A stretch of DNA of 64,000 nt from Lysinibacillus sphaericus (lineage in GTDB: Bacteria > Bacillota > Bacilli > Bacillales_A > Planococcaceae), in contig NZ_CP019980.1 in the NCBI RefSeq assembly GCF_002982115.1, positions 318,001 through 382,000 of the forward strand, given 5' to 3'. Positions 1-8,088 of this stretch are shown one piece after another; the stretch's first letter is position 1, and every line of letters begins with the position of its first letter. The notes under the pieces were generated by a model that worked only from the letters and a program-made list of their open reading frames with translations, made no database searches and had not been told where the DNA came from. The translations under genes were made by a program, and so were the position numbers.

Positions 1-74
1 TGATTCTTTTTTTGGCTATGTAGTCATTAAATAAAATAGAGAGAGCCTTTTGTAAAACGAAGGGAGAGGAAGAG

Positions 75-272
75 ATGCATCTCTTTATAGAGAATATAAA
101 AGATATCACTTTTTTGATAATCTTACTTTCTAGTTTTATTTACCGACGACAACTTAAATTAACGAAGTGGAAACGAAAGCTTACTAAAGGTGAAATGTTG
201 ATGTATTTTCTTACATCTATCGCACTTCCTATTTATGGGGTTATCTATTGTGTGCAGCTTTTGGCAACATAG
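75..272 (+). CDS. Small putative membrane protein
   Basis: A 65-residue protein with two hydrophobic segments (about residues 10-24 and 42-62) separated by a strongly basic stretch of Lys/Arg, the pattern of a small two-pass membrane protein. A good ribosome site (GGGAGAGG) lies just before the ATG, and a terminator-like hairpin follows at about 301-347. I recognise no family. It lies upstream of the Fur-controlled siderophore importer but is separated from it by the terminator and by that operon's own promoter, so a shared role is not indicated. Confidence 0.5.
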   Translation: MHLFIENIKDITFLIILLSSFIYRRQLKLTKWKRKLTKGEMLMYFLTSIALPIYGVIYCVQLLAT

Positions 273-300
273 CAATGATGTATAGGAAAAGGACAATAAA

Positions 301-347
301 AGTAGCTGGAGAGAAACATGTCTGTTTTTCTTAGGCTACTAATTTTT
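301..347 (+). terminator. Probable intrinsic terminator
   Basis: Imperfect hairpin: outer arms AGTAGC/GCTACT, inner arms AGAGAAACA/TGTTTTTCT, then AATTTTT. It closes the small upstream gene. Confidence 0.55.
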
Positions 348-424
348 ATGCCTTTATTCATTACGATTTTTCAATAATACATACAAAAGGAAAAAATAAA
401 CATCCTAAATATTCTAAAAATATA

Positions 425-453
425 TTGAAATTCATGCTTTACATAATTATAAT
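425..453 (+). promoter_or_regulatory. Sigma-A promoter of the siderophore importer
   Basis: TTGAAA at 425-430, a 17-base spacer, and a consensus TATAAT at 448-453. The Fur box begins one base downstream, so Fur would block RNA polymerase here. Confidence 0.75.
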
Positions 454-472
454 GATAATGATTATCATTATC
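454..472 (+). promoter_or_regulatory. Fur box (perfect)
   Basis: GATAATGATTATCATTATC is a perfect 9-1-9 palindrome matching the classical Fur consensus. It lies directly after the -10 box of the importer operon, so the genes should be repressed in iron-replete cells. Confidence 0.9.
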
Positions 473-506
473 GGTCATTTAATTATTTGATTGGAGGAAA
501 ATTATA

Positions 507-1514
507 GTGAACTCTATTAAATTTATAAGCTTTAGAAAGATGGTCATGTTTTTAGTATTGTTATTTGCATTGGTGTTAGTCGGATGTGGAAATAAGGAAT
601 CTGAAGATGCTTCGAATGCGGATGACAATAATACAACGCAAGAAAGTAGTACTGAAAATAGCAGTCGAGAAGTTACACATTCCTTGGGTACAACAACAAT
701 CGAAGGGACACCTACGAAAATCGTTACGCTTTATCAAGGTGCTACGGATGTTGCTGTAGCGATGGGCATCAAACCTGTAGGAGTTGTAGAATCTTGGGCA
801 GATACACCATATTATGAGTATTTACAAAAGGACTTAGAAGGTATTCCTCTTTTAGGGGAAGAAACACAGCCTAACTTAGAGGAAATTGCAAAACTTCAGC
901 CGGATTTAATTATTGCTTCGAAAAATCGTCATGAGGAAATTTATGAACAATTATCACAAATCGCACCGACAGTTGTTCATCAAGATGTATTTGATTTTAA
1001 AGGGACAATCAATTTAATCGGAGAATCGACTGGTAAAGAAGATAAAGCAAAAGAATTACTTGCAGAATGGGAAAGTCGTGTAGCTGATTTCCAAACAAAA
1101 ATTAAAGATAAGCTAGGGGATAAATGGCCAATTAGTGCTTCGGTTGTCAATTTTAGAGCTGACCATGCACGTGTTTATCCAGCCGGTTATGCAGGTGAAA
1201 TTTTAACAGAGCTTGGCTTTAAAGGACCAAAAAATATAACGGAAAATCCGCTACCTATCGTTTTAAGGTTTACAGATAAAGAAAGCATTCCGCAAATGGA
1301 TGCAGATGTCATTTATATGTTTTATATCGAAGATGAAGCAACGAAAAAAACATTAGAAGAATGGACAAGCCATCCATTATGGAAAGAGCTTGAAGCGGTT
1401 AAAAATGACCAAGTATATCGTGTGGAAGAGGTGTACTGGAATTTTGCAGGTGGTATTTTAAGTGCACATATTATGTTGGATGATATTTATAACAGATTTG
1501 AGCTAGAAAAGTAA
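507..1514 (+). CDS. Ferric-siderophore ABC transporter, substrate-binding lipoprotein (YfmC/FecB-like)
   Basis: Extracytoplasmic receptor that captures a ferric siderophore and delivers it to the FecCD-type permeases encoded next. It has a signal peptide with lipobox LVGC (acylated Cys27), a low-complexity Ser/Asn/Glu linker to about residue 55, then a class-III periplasmic-binding fold: an early lobe around KIVTLYQGATDVAVAMG and the typical LEEIAKLQPDLIIASK segment. The GTG start follows GGAGGAAA. Its length (335 aa) is normal for the family. Control is by the Fur box just upstream. Position next to a citrate-type siderophore operon suggests it is the cognate receptor, resembling ferric-citrate-type YfmC; that ligand is inferred from context. 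Confidence 0.88.
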   Translation: MNSIKFISFRKMVMFLVLLFALVLVGCGNKESEDASNADDNNTTQESSTENSSREVTHSLGTTTIEGTPTKIVTLYQGATDVAVAMGIKPVGVVESWADTPYYEYLQKDLEGIPLLGEETQPNLEEIAKLQPDLIIASKNRHEEIYEQLSQIAPTVVHQDVFDFKGTINLIGESTGKEDKAKELLAEWESRVADFQTKIKDKLGDKWPISASVVNFRADHARVYPAGYAGEILTELGFKGPKNITENPLPIVLRFTDKESIPQMDADVIYMFYIEDEATKKTLEEWTSHPLWKELEAVKNDQVYRVEEVYWNFAGGILSAHIMLDDIYNRFELEK

Positions 1515-1569
1515 GAAAGCAGATAAAGTCGATTAAGGTATCGCAAGGAATGCTATTCTTTGCATCAAA

Positions 1570-1600
1570 AAGGGGGCTCTAAAGCGATGAGCCCCTTCAT
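1570..1600 (+). terminator. Attenuator-like hairpin between receptor and permeases
   Basis: AAGGGGGCTC pairs with GAGCCCCTT (one bulged G) followed by CATTTC, a weak T-tract. It would favour more receptor than permease transcript, or simply stabilise the upstream 3' end. Confidence 0.55.
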
Positions 1601-1689
1601 TTCTAAATAATGCTTCATCTATTGTATATGGGAAGATGCAAGAGGTGGCTAGAAAAAGACATAAATAAGGTTAAGAAAGTAGGAGTTCA

Positions 1690-2706
1690 ATGCAAAATTT
1701 GCTTACCAGTACCTCAATGAAAAAAAGTGTCTTTATTATTTGTTGTGTGTTGCTGATAGTGGCATTTATGTTAAGTGTAGCTCTTGGTCAAACATCAATT
1801 CCATTTCGATTAGTGTATGATGCTTTTTTCAACTATGATGCATCAAATGCGGAGCATGTAATCATTCGGACATCTCGTTTCACTAGAGCTGTTGTTGCTA
1901 CTGTAGTTGGAGCAAGTCTTGCAATAGCAGGGGCTTTAATGCGTGCTTTGACGAGAAATCCTTTAGCCGCACCAGATATTTTAGGTGTTAACGCAGGCGC
2001 ATTATTTTTTATTGTTTGTGCAATTACATTTTTTTCTATGGACTCGTTAATCCATTATATGTGGGTTGCTTTTTTAGGAGCTGGTGTTGCGGGTGTTCTT
2101 GTGTTTTTCTTAGGGTCTTTAGGAAGAGACGGCTTAACGCCAATCAAAATTGTGCTAGCGGGTGCTGCTATTTCGGCATTATTTGTCTCATTTACACAGG
2201 GATTGTTGGTAATCGATGAGCAGGGCATACAAAGTGTGCTTTTTTGGCTTGCGGGTTCTGTTTCAGGGAGAGATTTGAATATGTTATTACCTGTATTACC
2301 ATTCATCGTAATAGGTAGCAGTGTGGCCTTTTTAATGGGGCGTTCCATCAATATTTTGCAGTCAGGAGATGATATTGCGAAAGGCTTAGGGCAACGCACG
2401 ATTTTAACAAAGGTTGTTATGGGTATTATTGTTATCTTGCTTGCTGGGGGATCAGTCGCAGTTGCTGGCTCCATTGGCTTTATCGGCTTAATCGTGCCTC
2501 ATATGGCGATGGGCTTAGTAGGTACAGATTACCGCTGGATAATTCCGTTTAGTGCAGTCATTGGTTCAACATTATTACTGTTGGCAGATATTGCAGCTCG
2601 CTTTGTGATTATGCCGTTAGAAATGCCCATCGGTGTTATGACAGCATTTATTGGTGCACCCTTCTTCATTTATATAGCGCGAAGGGGGTTAGCGAAAAAT
2701 GCATAA
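1690..2706 (+). CDS. Ferric-siderophore ABC transporter permease (FecCD family)
   Basis: Integral membrane subunit of the importer, with about nine to ten hydrophobic segments over 338 residues. The FecCD hallmark RNPLAAPDILGVNAGA lies near residues 88-103, and the C-terminal GSIGFIGLIVPH segment (about 257-268) includes the region that contacts the ATPase. It starts 175 bases after the receptor gene, behind a weak hairpin, and overlaps the next permease gene by 8 bases. Together the two permeases form the heterodimeric channel, as in YfmD/YfmE. Confidence 0.9.
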   Translation: MQNLLTSTSMKKSVFIICCVLLIVAFMLSVALGQTSIPFRLVYDAFFNYDASNAEHVIIRTSRFTRAVVATVVGASLAIAGALMRALTRNPLAAPDILGVNAGALFFIVCAITFFSMDSLIHYMWVAFLGAGVAGVLVFFLGSLGRDGLTPIKIVLAGAAISALFVSFTQGLLVIDEQGIQSVLFWLAGSVSGRDLNMLLPVLPFIVIGSSVAFLMGRSINILQSGDDIAKGLGQRTILTKVVMGIIVILLAGGSVAVAGSIGFIGLIVPHMAMGLVGTDYRWIIPFSAVIGSTLLLLADIAARFVIMPLEMPIGVMTAFIGAPFFIYIARRGLAKNA

Positions 2707-3739
2707 TTATATAACGGTAAGAACGAAATCAAATAAAATATCTTTTCAACTATCAAAAAAAGTAGCAATGGTTACTATCCTTCTTTGTATATTGCTATGC
2801 GGCATGATTATGCTTGCGCTTTCGGTAGGGAGTGATTTTATACATCCAGTGACTGTACTAAAGGAATTGTTTGGCTACGGTACAGGTGAATATCTATTTA
2901 CAATCCAAACGTTACGACTTCCTAGAGTATTACTTGCCGTGCTAGTTGGGATGGCGCTTGCTGTATCAGGGTTAATATTACAGGGCATTATTCGAAATCC
3001 TTTAGCTGCACCGGATATTATAGGTGTAACAAGTGGTGCATCAGTAGGTGCAATGTTATTTCTTACGTATGCAACGGTGAGCATACACTACTTACCATTA
3101 GCAGCCATTATAGGAGCGGGAGTAGTATCGGCTATTATCTATCTCTTGTCTTGGAATAAGGGTGTCACACCTATACGAATGGTGTTAATCGGTATTGGGA
3201 TTTCGGCACTTACGAAAGGGATAGTGACAATGCTAATTGTCATGGGTGAAGAAGTACGCACAACAAGAGCTTACATATGGCTTACAGGTAGTTTGTATGG
3301 GGCCAATATGCAGGATGTTTACTTATTACTCCCATGGGTGATTGTTTTAAGTATCTTCACTTTTGTCATGGCAAGAGTCATTAATGTAAAAGAATTAGGT
3401 GATGATGTTGCAGTAGGTGTAGGAGTTAAAGTACAAGTTTACCGAGTATTGTTCTTGTTGATTAGTGTTATGTTAGCTGGCACAGCCGTTGCCTTTGTAG
3501 GAGGAATAGCATTCGTCGGATTAGTAGCACCTCATATTAGTAGAATGCTGGTAGGCCGTTCATTTGCCGCACTTATTCCGATTTCTGCAATGGTCGGAGC
3601 CATTATCGTAATTTTTGCAGACATTGTTGGTCGTACACTATTTTTGCCAAAAGATTTACCAGCAGGTGTATTTACTGCTGCAATTGGTGCGCCATTTTTT
3701 ATTTATTTACTGTTCCGTACAAGAAATCAACATTCATAA
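2699..3739 (+). CDS. Ferric-siderophore ABC transporter permease (FecCD family)
   Basis: Second channel subunit, 346 residues, paralogous to the preceding gene. It carries the matching RNPLAAPDIIGVTSGAS motif (about 99-115) and a C-terminal GGIAFVGLVAPHISRMLVG segment. The N-terminus has a basic cytoplasmic stretch before the first membrane helix. Its ATG overlaps the previous stop region by 8 bases, so translational coupling is likely. It is followed after 86 bases by the ATPase gene. Confidence 0.9.
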   Translation: MHNYITVRTKSNKISFQLSKKVAMVTILLCILLCGMIMLALSVGSDFIHPVTVLKELFGYGTGEYLFTIQTLRLPRVLLAVLVGMALAVSGLILQGIIRNPLAAPDIIGVTSGASVGAMLFLTYATVSIHYLPLAAIIGAGVVSAIIYLLSWNKGVTPIRMVLIGIGISALTKGIVTMLIVMGEEVRTTRAYIWLTGSLYGANMQDVYLLLPWVIVLSIFTFVMARVINVKELGDDVAVGVGVKVQVYRVLFLLISVMLAGTAVAFVGGIAFVGLVAPHISRMLVGRSFAALIPISAMVGAIIVIFADIVGRTLFLPKDLPAGVFTAAIGAPFFIYLLFRTRNQHS

Positions 3740-3825
3740 CACGTTTAGAAATGAACGATACATAAGGAACATTTATATATAGATTCTTATGTAGCAGTAC
3801 AATATGAGAAAGAGGTGTAACAATT

Positions 3826-4632
3826 TTGAATAATGTACTAGAGGCGAATGCATTAACAGTTACCTATGGGAATGCCAACATACTTGAGGATTTACATTTA
3901 CAAATACCAAAGGGGAAAATTACGGTTTTAGTTGGTGCAAATGGCTGTGGCAAGTCGACATTATTACGGACATTTGCACGCCTAATTAAACCGAAAGATG
4001 GACATGTATTATTAGACGGTGAAAAAATACGAGATTTGTCGACAAAAGCAGTTGCGAAACGATTAGCGATATTGCCACAAGGACCAATAGCGCCTGAAGG
4101 ATTAACAGTTTTACAATTGATTAAACAAGGTCGGTACCCGCATCAAAGCTGGATCAAGCAATGGTCAAAAGAAGACGAGCAGATTGTCAATCAAGCATTG
4201 GAAGCAACACAGATGACATCATTTGCGAATAGCCCTGTCAATGCATTATCTGGAGGTCAACGCCAGCGGGCATGGATTGCAATGACATTGGCACAAAAGA
4301 CAGACTTGATTTTATTGGATGAGCCAACGACCTACTTAGATATGGCACACCAAGTAGAAATTTTAGATTTATTGTTCGATTTAAATAGCAAAGAAAATCG
4401 TACGGTTGTTATGGTTTTGCATGACTTAAATTTAGCTTGTCGTTATGCCCATCATATCGTGGCAGTGCGCGATAAAAAAATTTATGCACAAGGAAGGCCA
4501 GAGGATATTATAACAATTGATTTAGTGAAGGATGTATTTGGCATGGGTTGCACGATTATGAACGATCCTCTTTTTGGCACACCTTTATGTGTACCGCATG
4601 GAAAGGGCATCAAGTGCTGTCTTAGAGCCTAA
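3826..4632 (+). CDS. Ferric-siderophore ABC transporter ATP-binding protein (FecE/YfmF-like)
   Basis: ATPase that powers the importer from the cytoplasm. It has Walker A GANGCGKST at residues 37-45, signature LSGGQRQRAW near 141-150, Walker B LILLDEPT near 161-168 and a switch His in MVLHDLN. Length (268 aa) is normal. The start is TTG after AGAGGTG; no better start lies nearby. The family is shared by ferric-citrate, hydroxamate and catecholate importers, so the ligand cannot be read from this subunit. Confidence 0.92.
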   Translation: MNNVLEANALTVTYGNANILEDLHLQIPKGKITVLVGANGCGKSTLLRTFARLIKPKDGHVLLDGEKIRDLSTKAVAKRLAILPQGPIAPEGLTVLQLIKQGRYPHQSWIKQWSKEDEQIVNQALEATQMTSFANSPVNALSGGQRQRAWIAMTLAQKTDLILLDEPTTYLDMAHQVEILDLLFDLNSKENRTVVMVLHDLNLACRYAHHIVAVRDKKIYAQGRPEDIITIDLVKDVFGMGCTIMNDPLFGTPLCVPHGKGIKCCLRA

Positions 4633-4647
4633 GCAGGAGGAACTTTT

Positions 4648-5424
4648 ATGTTACATGTACCGAATAATAACCGACTAACGCCGACAGATATTGCTATTCT
4701 AACAGAGAACTATCGTTTTACGGAGACAAATTTGCCTGCTTCGCCCTATTCAATTTCATCCAAGAATTTGCTGTGTGGAGAGCACTGTCGTCAATATCTA
4801 CAAACCATTTCGCCAATTTTTAATTCTACTTCTTTAATCACTACAGCTTCTTTATTCGGAAAGCGCTATAGCGTATTAACAATGGCGGCACCTCTGTTTG
4901 CTATGTCGATGCTCCAAAAGGGGATAAATGCGTCGATTGACAATGTTCGTGTGGAGTCAAGCTATCAGGAAGATTTATGGCTCCCAAAAATAGCATTGGT
5001 TGATGCACAAGTGTTTCTACCCATAAGCAGAGCGGAATGGAGAGATCAAATTCTCCAATCGTTATTTGCGGATAATATAACAAAGGTATGGAAGGCGCTG
5101 TCGACTACTGCTAAAGTTTCAAAAGCGGTTTTATGGGAGCATGCGGCTATGTATGTGCACTGGTTTTATGAAACGCAATTTCGCCAAGGGGCAAGTGAAA
5201 GGGAAATCGCCTTTTTAGAAGAAGACTATCAGTACATTATGACGGAAGCTCCAGGTGAAATTTTTGGCGAACGTAAAAATCCGTTTACGCGATATAATAC
5301 GCCAAAGGTTATGACTAGAGGCACCGACAAGCCTATAAGACTACGTAAAACTTGCTGTTATTATTATTTAACCTCTGAAGAAGAACATGATTATTGTATA
5401 TCATGCCCCAAAATGCCAACGTAA
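4648..5424 (+). CDS. FhuF-like [2Fe-2S] ferric-siderophore reductase
   Basis: Probably reduces or releases iron from the imported ferric siderophore in the cytoplasm. The C-terminus has four cysteines (236, 237, 250, 253) arranged C-C-x12-C-x2-C; E. coli FhuF uses C-C-x10-C-x2-C for its [2Fe-2S] cluster, so this is the same design with a slightly longer loop. The N-terminal body resembles the helical IucA/IucC C-terminal/FhuF-like fold. AGGAGG precedes the ATG, 15 bases after the ATPase gene, so it is the last gene of the importer operon. The family call is firm from the cysteine pattern and context; the exact substrate is inferred. Confidence 0.78.
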   Translation: MLHVPNNNRLTPTDIAILTENYRFTETNLPASPYSISSKNLLCGEHCRQYLQTISPIFNSTSLITTASLFGKRYSVLTMAAPLFAMSMLQKGINASIDNVRVESSYQEDLWLPKIALVDAQVFLPISRAEWRDQILQSLFADNITKVWKALSTTAKVSKAVLWEHAAMYVHWFYETQFRQGASEREIAFLEEDYQYIMTEAPGEIFGERKNPFTRYNTPKVMTRGTDKPIRLRKTCCYYYLTSEEEHDYCISCPKMPT

Positions 5425-5483
5425 AATAAATGGTTTTCGGCTCTATTGTAGAGTGAATGAAACTTTCCTTTCTTTAAAAGTCG

Positions 5484-5538
5484 ATAATTGATGCTAAGGC
5501 ACAAGAAAAATGCCACCTTGTGCCCGTGCATTAATTAT
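5484..5538. other. Strong intergenic stem-loop
   Basis: ATAATTGATGC (5484-5494) and GGCACAAG (5498-5505) pair with CTTGTGCC (5517-5524) and GCATTAATTAT (5528-5538), about 19 base pairs with small internal loops. No T-run follows, so this may be an mRNA 3'-end stabiliser or a degenerate terminator behind the reductase gene. Confidence 0.45.
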
Positions 5539-5670
5539 AGCAAGTAAGCGTTGTAATCCCCAAATTCCTTGAATTTAACCATGCATTAATAGTAAGAGTT
5601 TTCTTTCCTCTCCTAAATTGTGGATTATTTTTTAACATTAACTTGTAAATTGAAGCATACATTGTTATTA

Positions 5671-5696
5671 TATAATTGATAATGATAATCGTTCTC
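5671..5696 (+). promoter_or_regulatory. -10 box plus Fur box of the siderophore biosynthesis operon
   Basis: TATAAT at 5671-5676 is followed by GATAATGATAATCGTTCTC at 5678-5696, which matches the 19-base Fur consensus at 17 positions. The -35 is weak (TTGAAG at 5650-5655 with a short spacer). The operon should be induced by iron limitation together with the importer upstream. Confidence 0.82.
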
Positions 5697-5723
5697 AATT
5701 ATTTTTCCGTGGGAGGAGTAGGT

Positions 5724-6728
5724 TTGACACAACAGCAAATAAGCAATTTACAAAATCAAATCATTATACAGAAAGCAAAGGAAATGGGCATAGTTTGTAC
5801 ACCATTACTTGCAGATTGTGAGGATTTTTTAGAGCTATCTTATAAAGACAAAACAGTTATTATCAATAAATCAAGGTCTCATCAGTTGTTGTTGATAAGC
5901 GGATTGTTAGCACAAAATAAGGAAGCAACAAACAAATTATTAGCAAGAAATAAACTACCTATTACCGATACGCTTATCGTAGAGGAAGTTGGAGAACCAG
6001 CTATTCAATTTTTAACAAACAATAAAACCGTTGTAGTGAAACCTATTAATGCTAAATGTAGTTTAGGTGTAACCATTGGCATTAAAACGCTAGAGCAATT
6101 AGAGCAAGCAGTGATAGTTGCTAAACAATATAGTCAAAAGATTATGCTTCAAAGATATGTAGTTGGACATGATTATCGCGTGTTAGTAATAGATGGTGAG
6201 ATGATTGGTGTTTTAGAATATCGATCAGCTTTTATAGAAGGTGACGGCTATTCGACTATTCGTCAATTGCTAGAGAATTTAAAAGATAAGCAATTGAAAA
6301 AAAACACGCTTGAGCCTGAAAATGATCAAGCAATCGAAGCGGAATCGATAGACTTGCAAAATATATTACATCGGAATGGGCTTACGCTTGATGATGTTTT
6401 AGTAAAGGGTCAACAAGTAGAGTTATTTGTGGATGACAATATGTTAGTAACGGACTTTTATGATGTTATAACAGATCGCACAGCAGATATTTGTCCTGAA
6501 AATATTGAGATGGCGATTCGTGCAGCCAAAGCATTGCAAATTGATGTGGCAGGCATCGACATTCGATGTTTACATATTGATAAACCGTTAGATCAAACAA
6601 ATGGCGTCATCCTAGAAGTAAATGCCTTGCCAGATTTGGTGGACCCCTCGAATTATTTTGCAAATAGTACTAAAAATGCAGCTGAATCATATTTAACCTA
6701 TCTATTAGAAATAGAAAAGGAGCAGTGA
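5724..6728 (+). CDS. ATP-grasp carboxylate-amine ligase of the siderophore operon (PvsA-like role)
   Basis: First gene of the biosynthetic operon. ATP-grasp enzymes join a carboxylate to an amine through an acyl-phosphate. Visible elements are the nucleotide-binding KTVVVKPINAKCSLGVTIG, the central LQRYVVGHDYRVLVIDGE and the metal-site EVNALPDLVDPSNY near the C-terminus, closest in style to the cyanophycin-synthetase/glutathione-synthetase group. The start is TTG with GGGAGGAG seven bases upstream; an apparent earlier start at 5676 would lie inside the Fur box. Length is 334 aa. Vibrioferrin assembly also needs an ATP-grasp enzyme (PvsA), but staphyloferrin B and achromobactin do not, so it may add an amino acid to the scaffold. 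Its substrate is unknown. Confidence 0.78.
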   Translation: MTQQQISNLQNQIIIQKAKEMGIVCTPLLADCEDFLELSYKDKTVIINKSRSHQLLLISGLLAQNKEATNKLLARNKLPITDTLIVEEVGEPAIQFLTNNKTVVVKPINAKCSLGVTIGIKTLEQLEQAVIVAKQYSQKIMLQRYVVGHDYRVLVIDGEMIGVLEYRSAFIEGDGYSTIRQLLENLKDKQLKKNTLEPENDQAIEAESIDLQNILHRNGLTLDDVLVKGQQVELFVDDNMLVTDFYDVITDRTADICPENIEMAIRAAKALQIDVAGIDIRCLHIDKPLDQTNGVILEVNALPDLVDPSNYFANSTKNAAESYLTYLLEIEKEQ

Positions 6729-6732
6729 CAAC

Positions 6733-8088
6733 ATGGCAACAGAGAATGTTCAAGAAGAATATTTGATGTTTCAAAGGGAGCGTGAATCAAATGCACGAGC
6801 ATATTCACGGCATTTCCCATTTGTTTTACAAAAAGCACAAGGTGTAGTTGTGACAGATGTAGCAGGCAAACAGTATTATGATTGTTTAGCTGGAGCGGGT
6901 ACATTGGCCTTAGGGCATAATCATGATGTCATCATAGCAGCTATCAGGGAAGTATTGGATCAACAAATACCACTTCATACATTGGATTTAGCAACACCGT
7001 TAAAAATAGAATTTATGAAAGAAATCTTCTCGGCATTGCCAGCGGAAATGAAACATACCGCAAAAATACAATTTTGTGGCCCCACTGGCGCAGATGCGGT
7101 CGAAGCGGCTATTAAATTAGTGAAACATTCTACAAAAGGCAAATCTATTTTAGCTTTTCAAGGGGGATATCATGGCTCCACACAAGCAACGATGTCCATG
7201 AGCGGTAATTTATCTAAAAAACAGCATTTGCAAAGCTTACTGCCAGATGTACATTTTCTACCTTTCCCTTATGAATTTAGATGCCCATTTGGTGTGGGAA
7301 ATGGTATGACTGCAACGATTAGTGCACAATATATCGAACATTTATTGGATGATTGTGAAAGTGGTGTAGCTAATCCATGCTGTGTAATTGTAGAAACGGT
7401 GCAAGGAGAGGGAGGTGTTATTCCAGCGGATGTAATTTGGCTACAGCAATTGCGAAAAATAACTGCAGAACGAAATATCCCATTAATTATTGACGAAGTA
7501 CAAGCAGGGATAGGGAGGACTGGGAAGATGTTTTCATTTGAGCATGCGGGCATTATTCCAGATGTAATTATATGCTCAAAAGCGATTGGTGGTAGTTTGC
7601 CAATGTCTGTCGTCATTTATCAGGAAGCTTTAGATCAATGGCAGGCAGGTGCGCATACAGGCACTTTCCGAGGAAATCAATTAGCAATGGCGACGGGATT
7701 AGCAACATTAAAATATGTGCGCGAACAGCGTGTATTGCAAAATGTTGAAGAAAGAAGTGCTCAATTTTTTGAAGGGTTGCAACAATTGCGACGATTGTAC
7801 AGTGAAATTGGCGATGTGCGTGGAAGAGGATTAATGATAGGTGTAGAAATTGTTAATCCTAATAAGTCGTTCGATCGTCTTGGACACTATCCTCCAGATG
7901 GCGAATTAGCCGCTATGATTCAGAAAAGATGCTTTGAAAATGGATTAATTATTGAAGTGGGTGGACGTAAGGGGGCAGTACTAAGATTTTTACCACCTCT
8001 TATCATCAATAAAACTGAAACCGAAAAAGTATTAGATATATTTGCCGAGTCTGTACAACAAGCGGTTGAGCTGTATGCATTATGTTAA
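6733..8088 (+). CDS. L-2,4-diaminobutyrate:2-oxoglutarate aminotransferase
   Basis: Class-III, fold-type-I PLP aminotransferase of 451 residues that should make L-2,4-diaminobutyrate from aspartate semialdehyde with glutamate as amino donor. It shows the family's FCGPTGADAVEAAIKLVKH, GGYHGSTQATMSMSG, IDEVQAGIGRTGKMF and the PLP-lysine segment CSKAIGGSLP (Lys283). Relatives include RhbA (rhizobactin) and AcsF (achromobactin). EctB is the alternative, but no ectoine genes accompany it. It starts four bases after the ATP-grasp gene with AAGGAG in front, and overlaps the exporter gene by 7 bases. Its presence in place of sbnA/sbnB points to diaminobutyrate, not diaminopropionate, as the diamine block. 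Confidence 0.87.
   Translation: MATENVQEEYLMFQRERESNARAYSRHFPFVLQKAQGVVVTDVAGKQYYDCLAGAGTLALGHNHDVIIAAIREVLDQQIPLHTLDLATPLKIEFMKEIFSALPAEMKHTAKIQFCGPTGADAVEAAIKLVKHSTKGKSILAFQGGYHGSTQATMSMSGNLSKKQHLQSLLPDVHFLPFPYEFRCPFGVGNGMTATISAQYIEHLLDDCESGVANPCCVIVETVQGEGGVIPADVIWLQQLRKITAERNIPLIIDEVQAGIGRTGKMFSFEHAGIIPDVIICSKAIGGSLPMSVVIYQEALDQWQAGAHTGTFRGNQLAMATGLATLKYVREQRVLQNVEERSAQFFEGLQQLRRLYSEIGDVRGRGLMIGVEIVNPNKSFDRLGHYPPDGELAAMIQKRCFENGLIIEVGGRKGAVLRFLPPLIINKTETEKVLDIFAESVQQAVELYALC

Noticed and set aside
5484-5538. Considered as the terminator of the importer operon
   Set aside because: No T-run follows the stem, so it is listed as a stem-loop of unknown role.
6733-8088. Ectoine-pathway EctB
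   Set aside because: EctA and EctC are missing and the gene is embedded in an NIS siderophore operon, so a siderophore aminotransferase is preferred.
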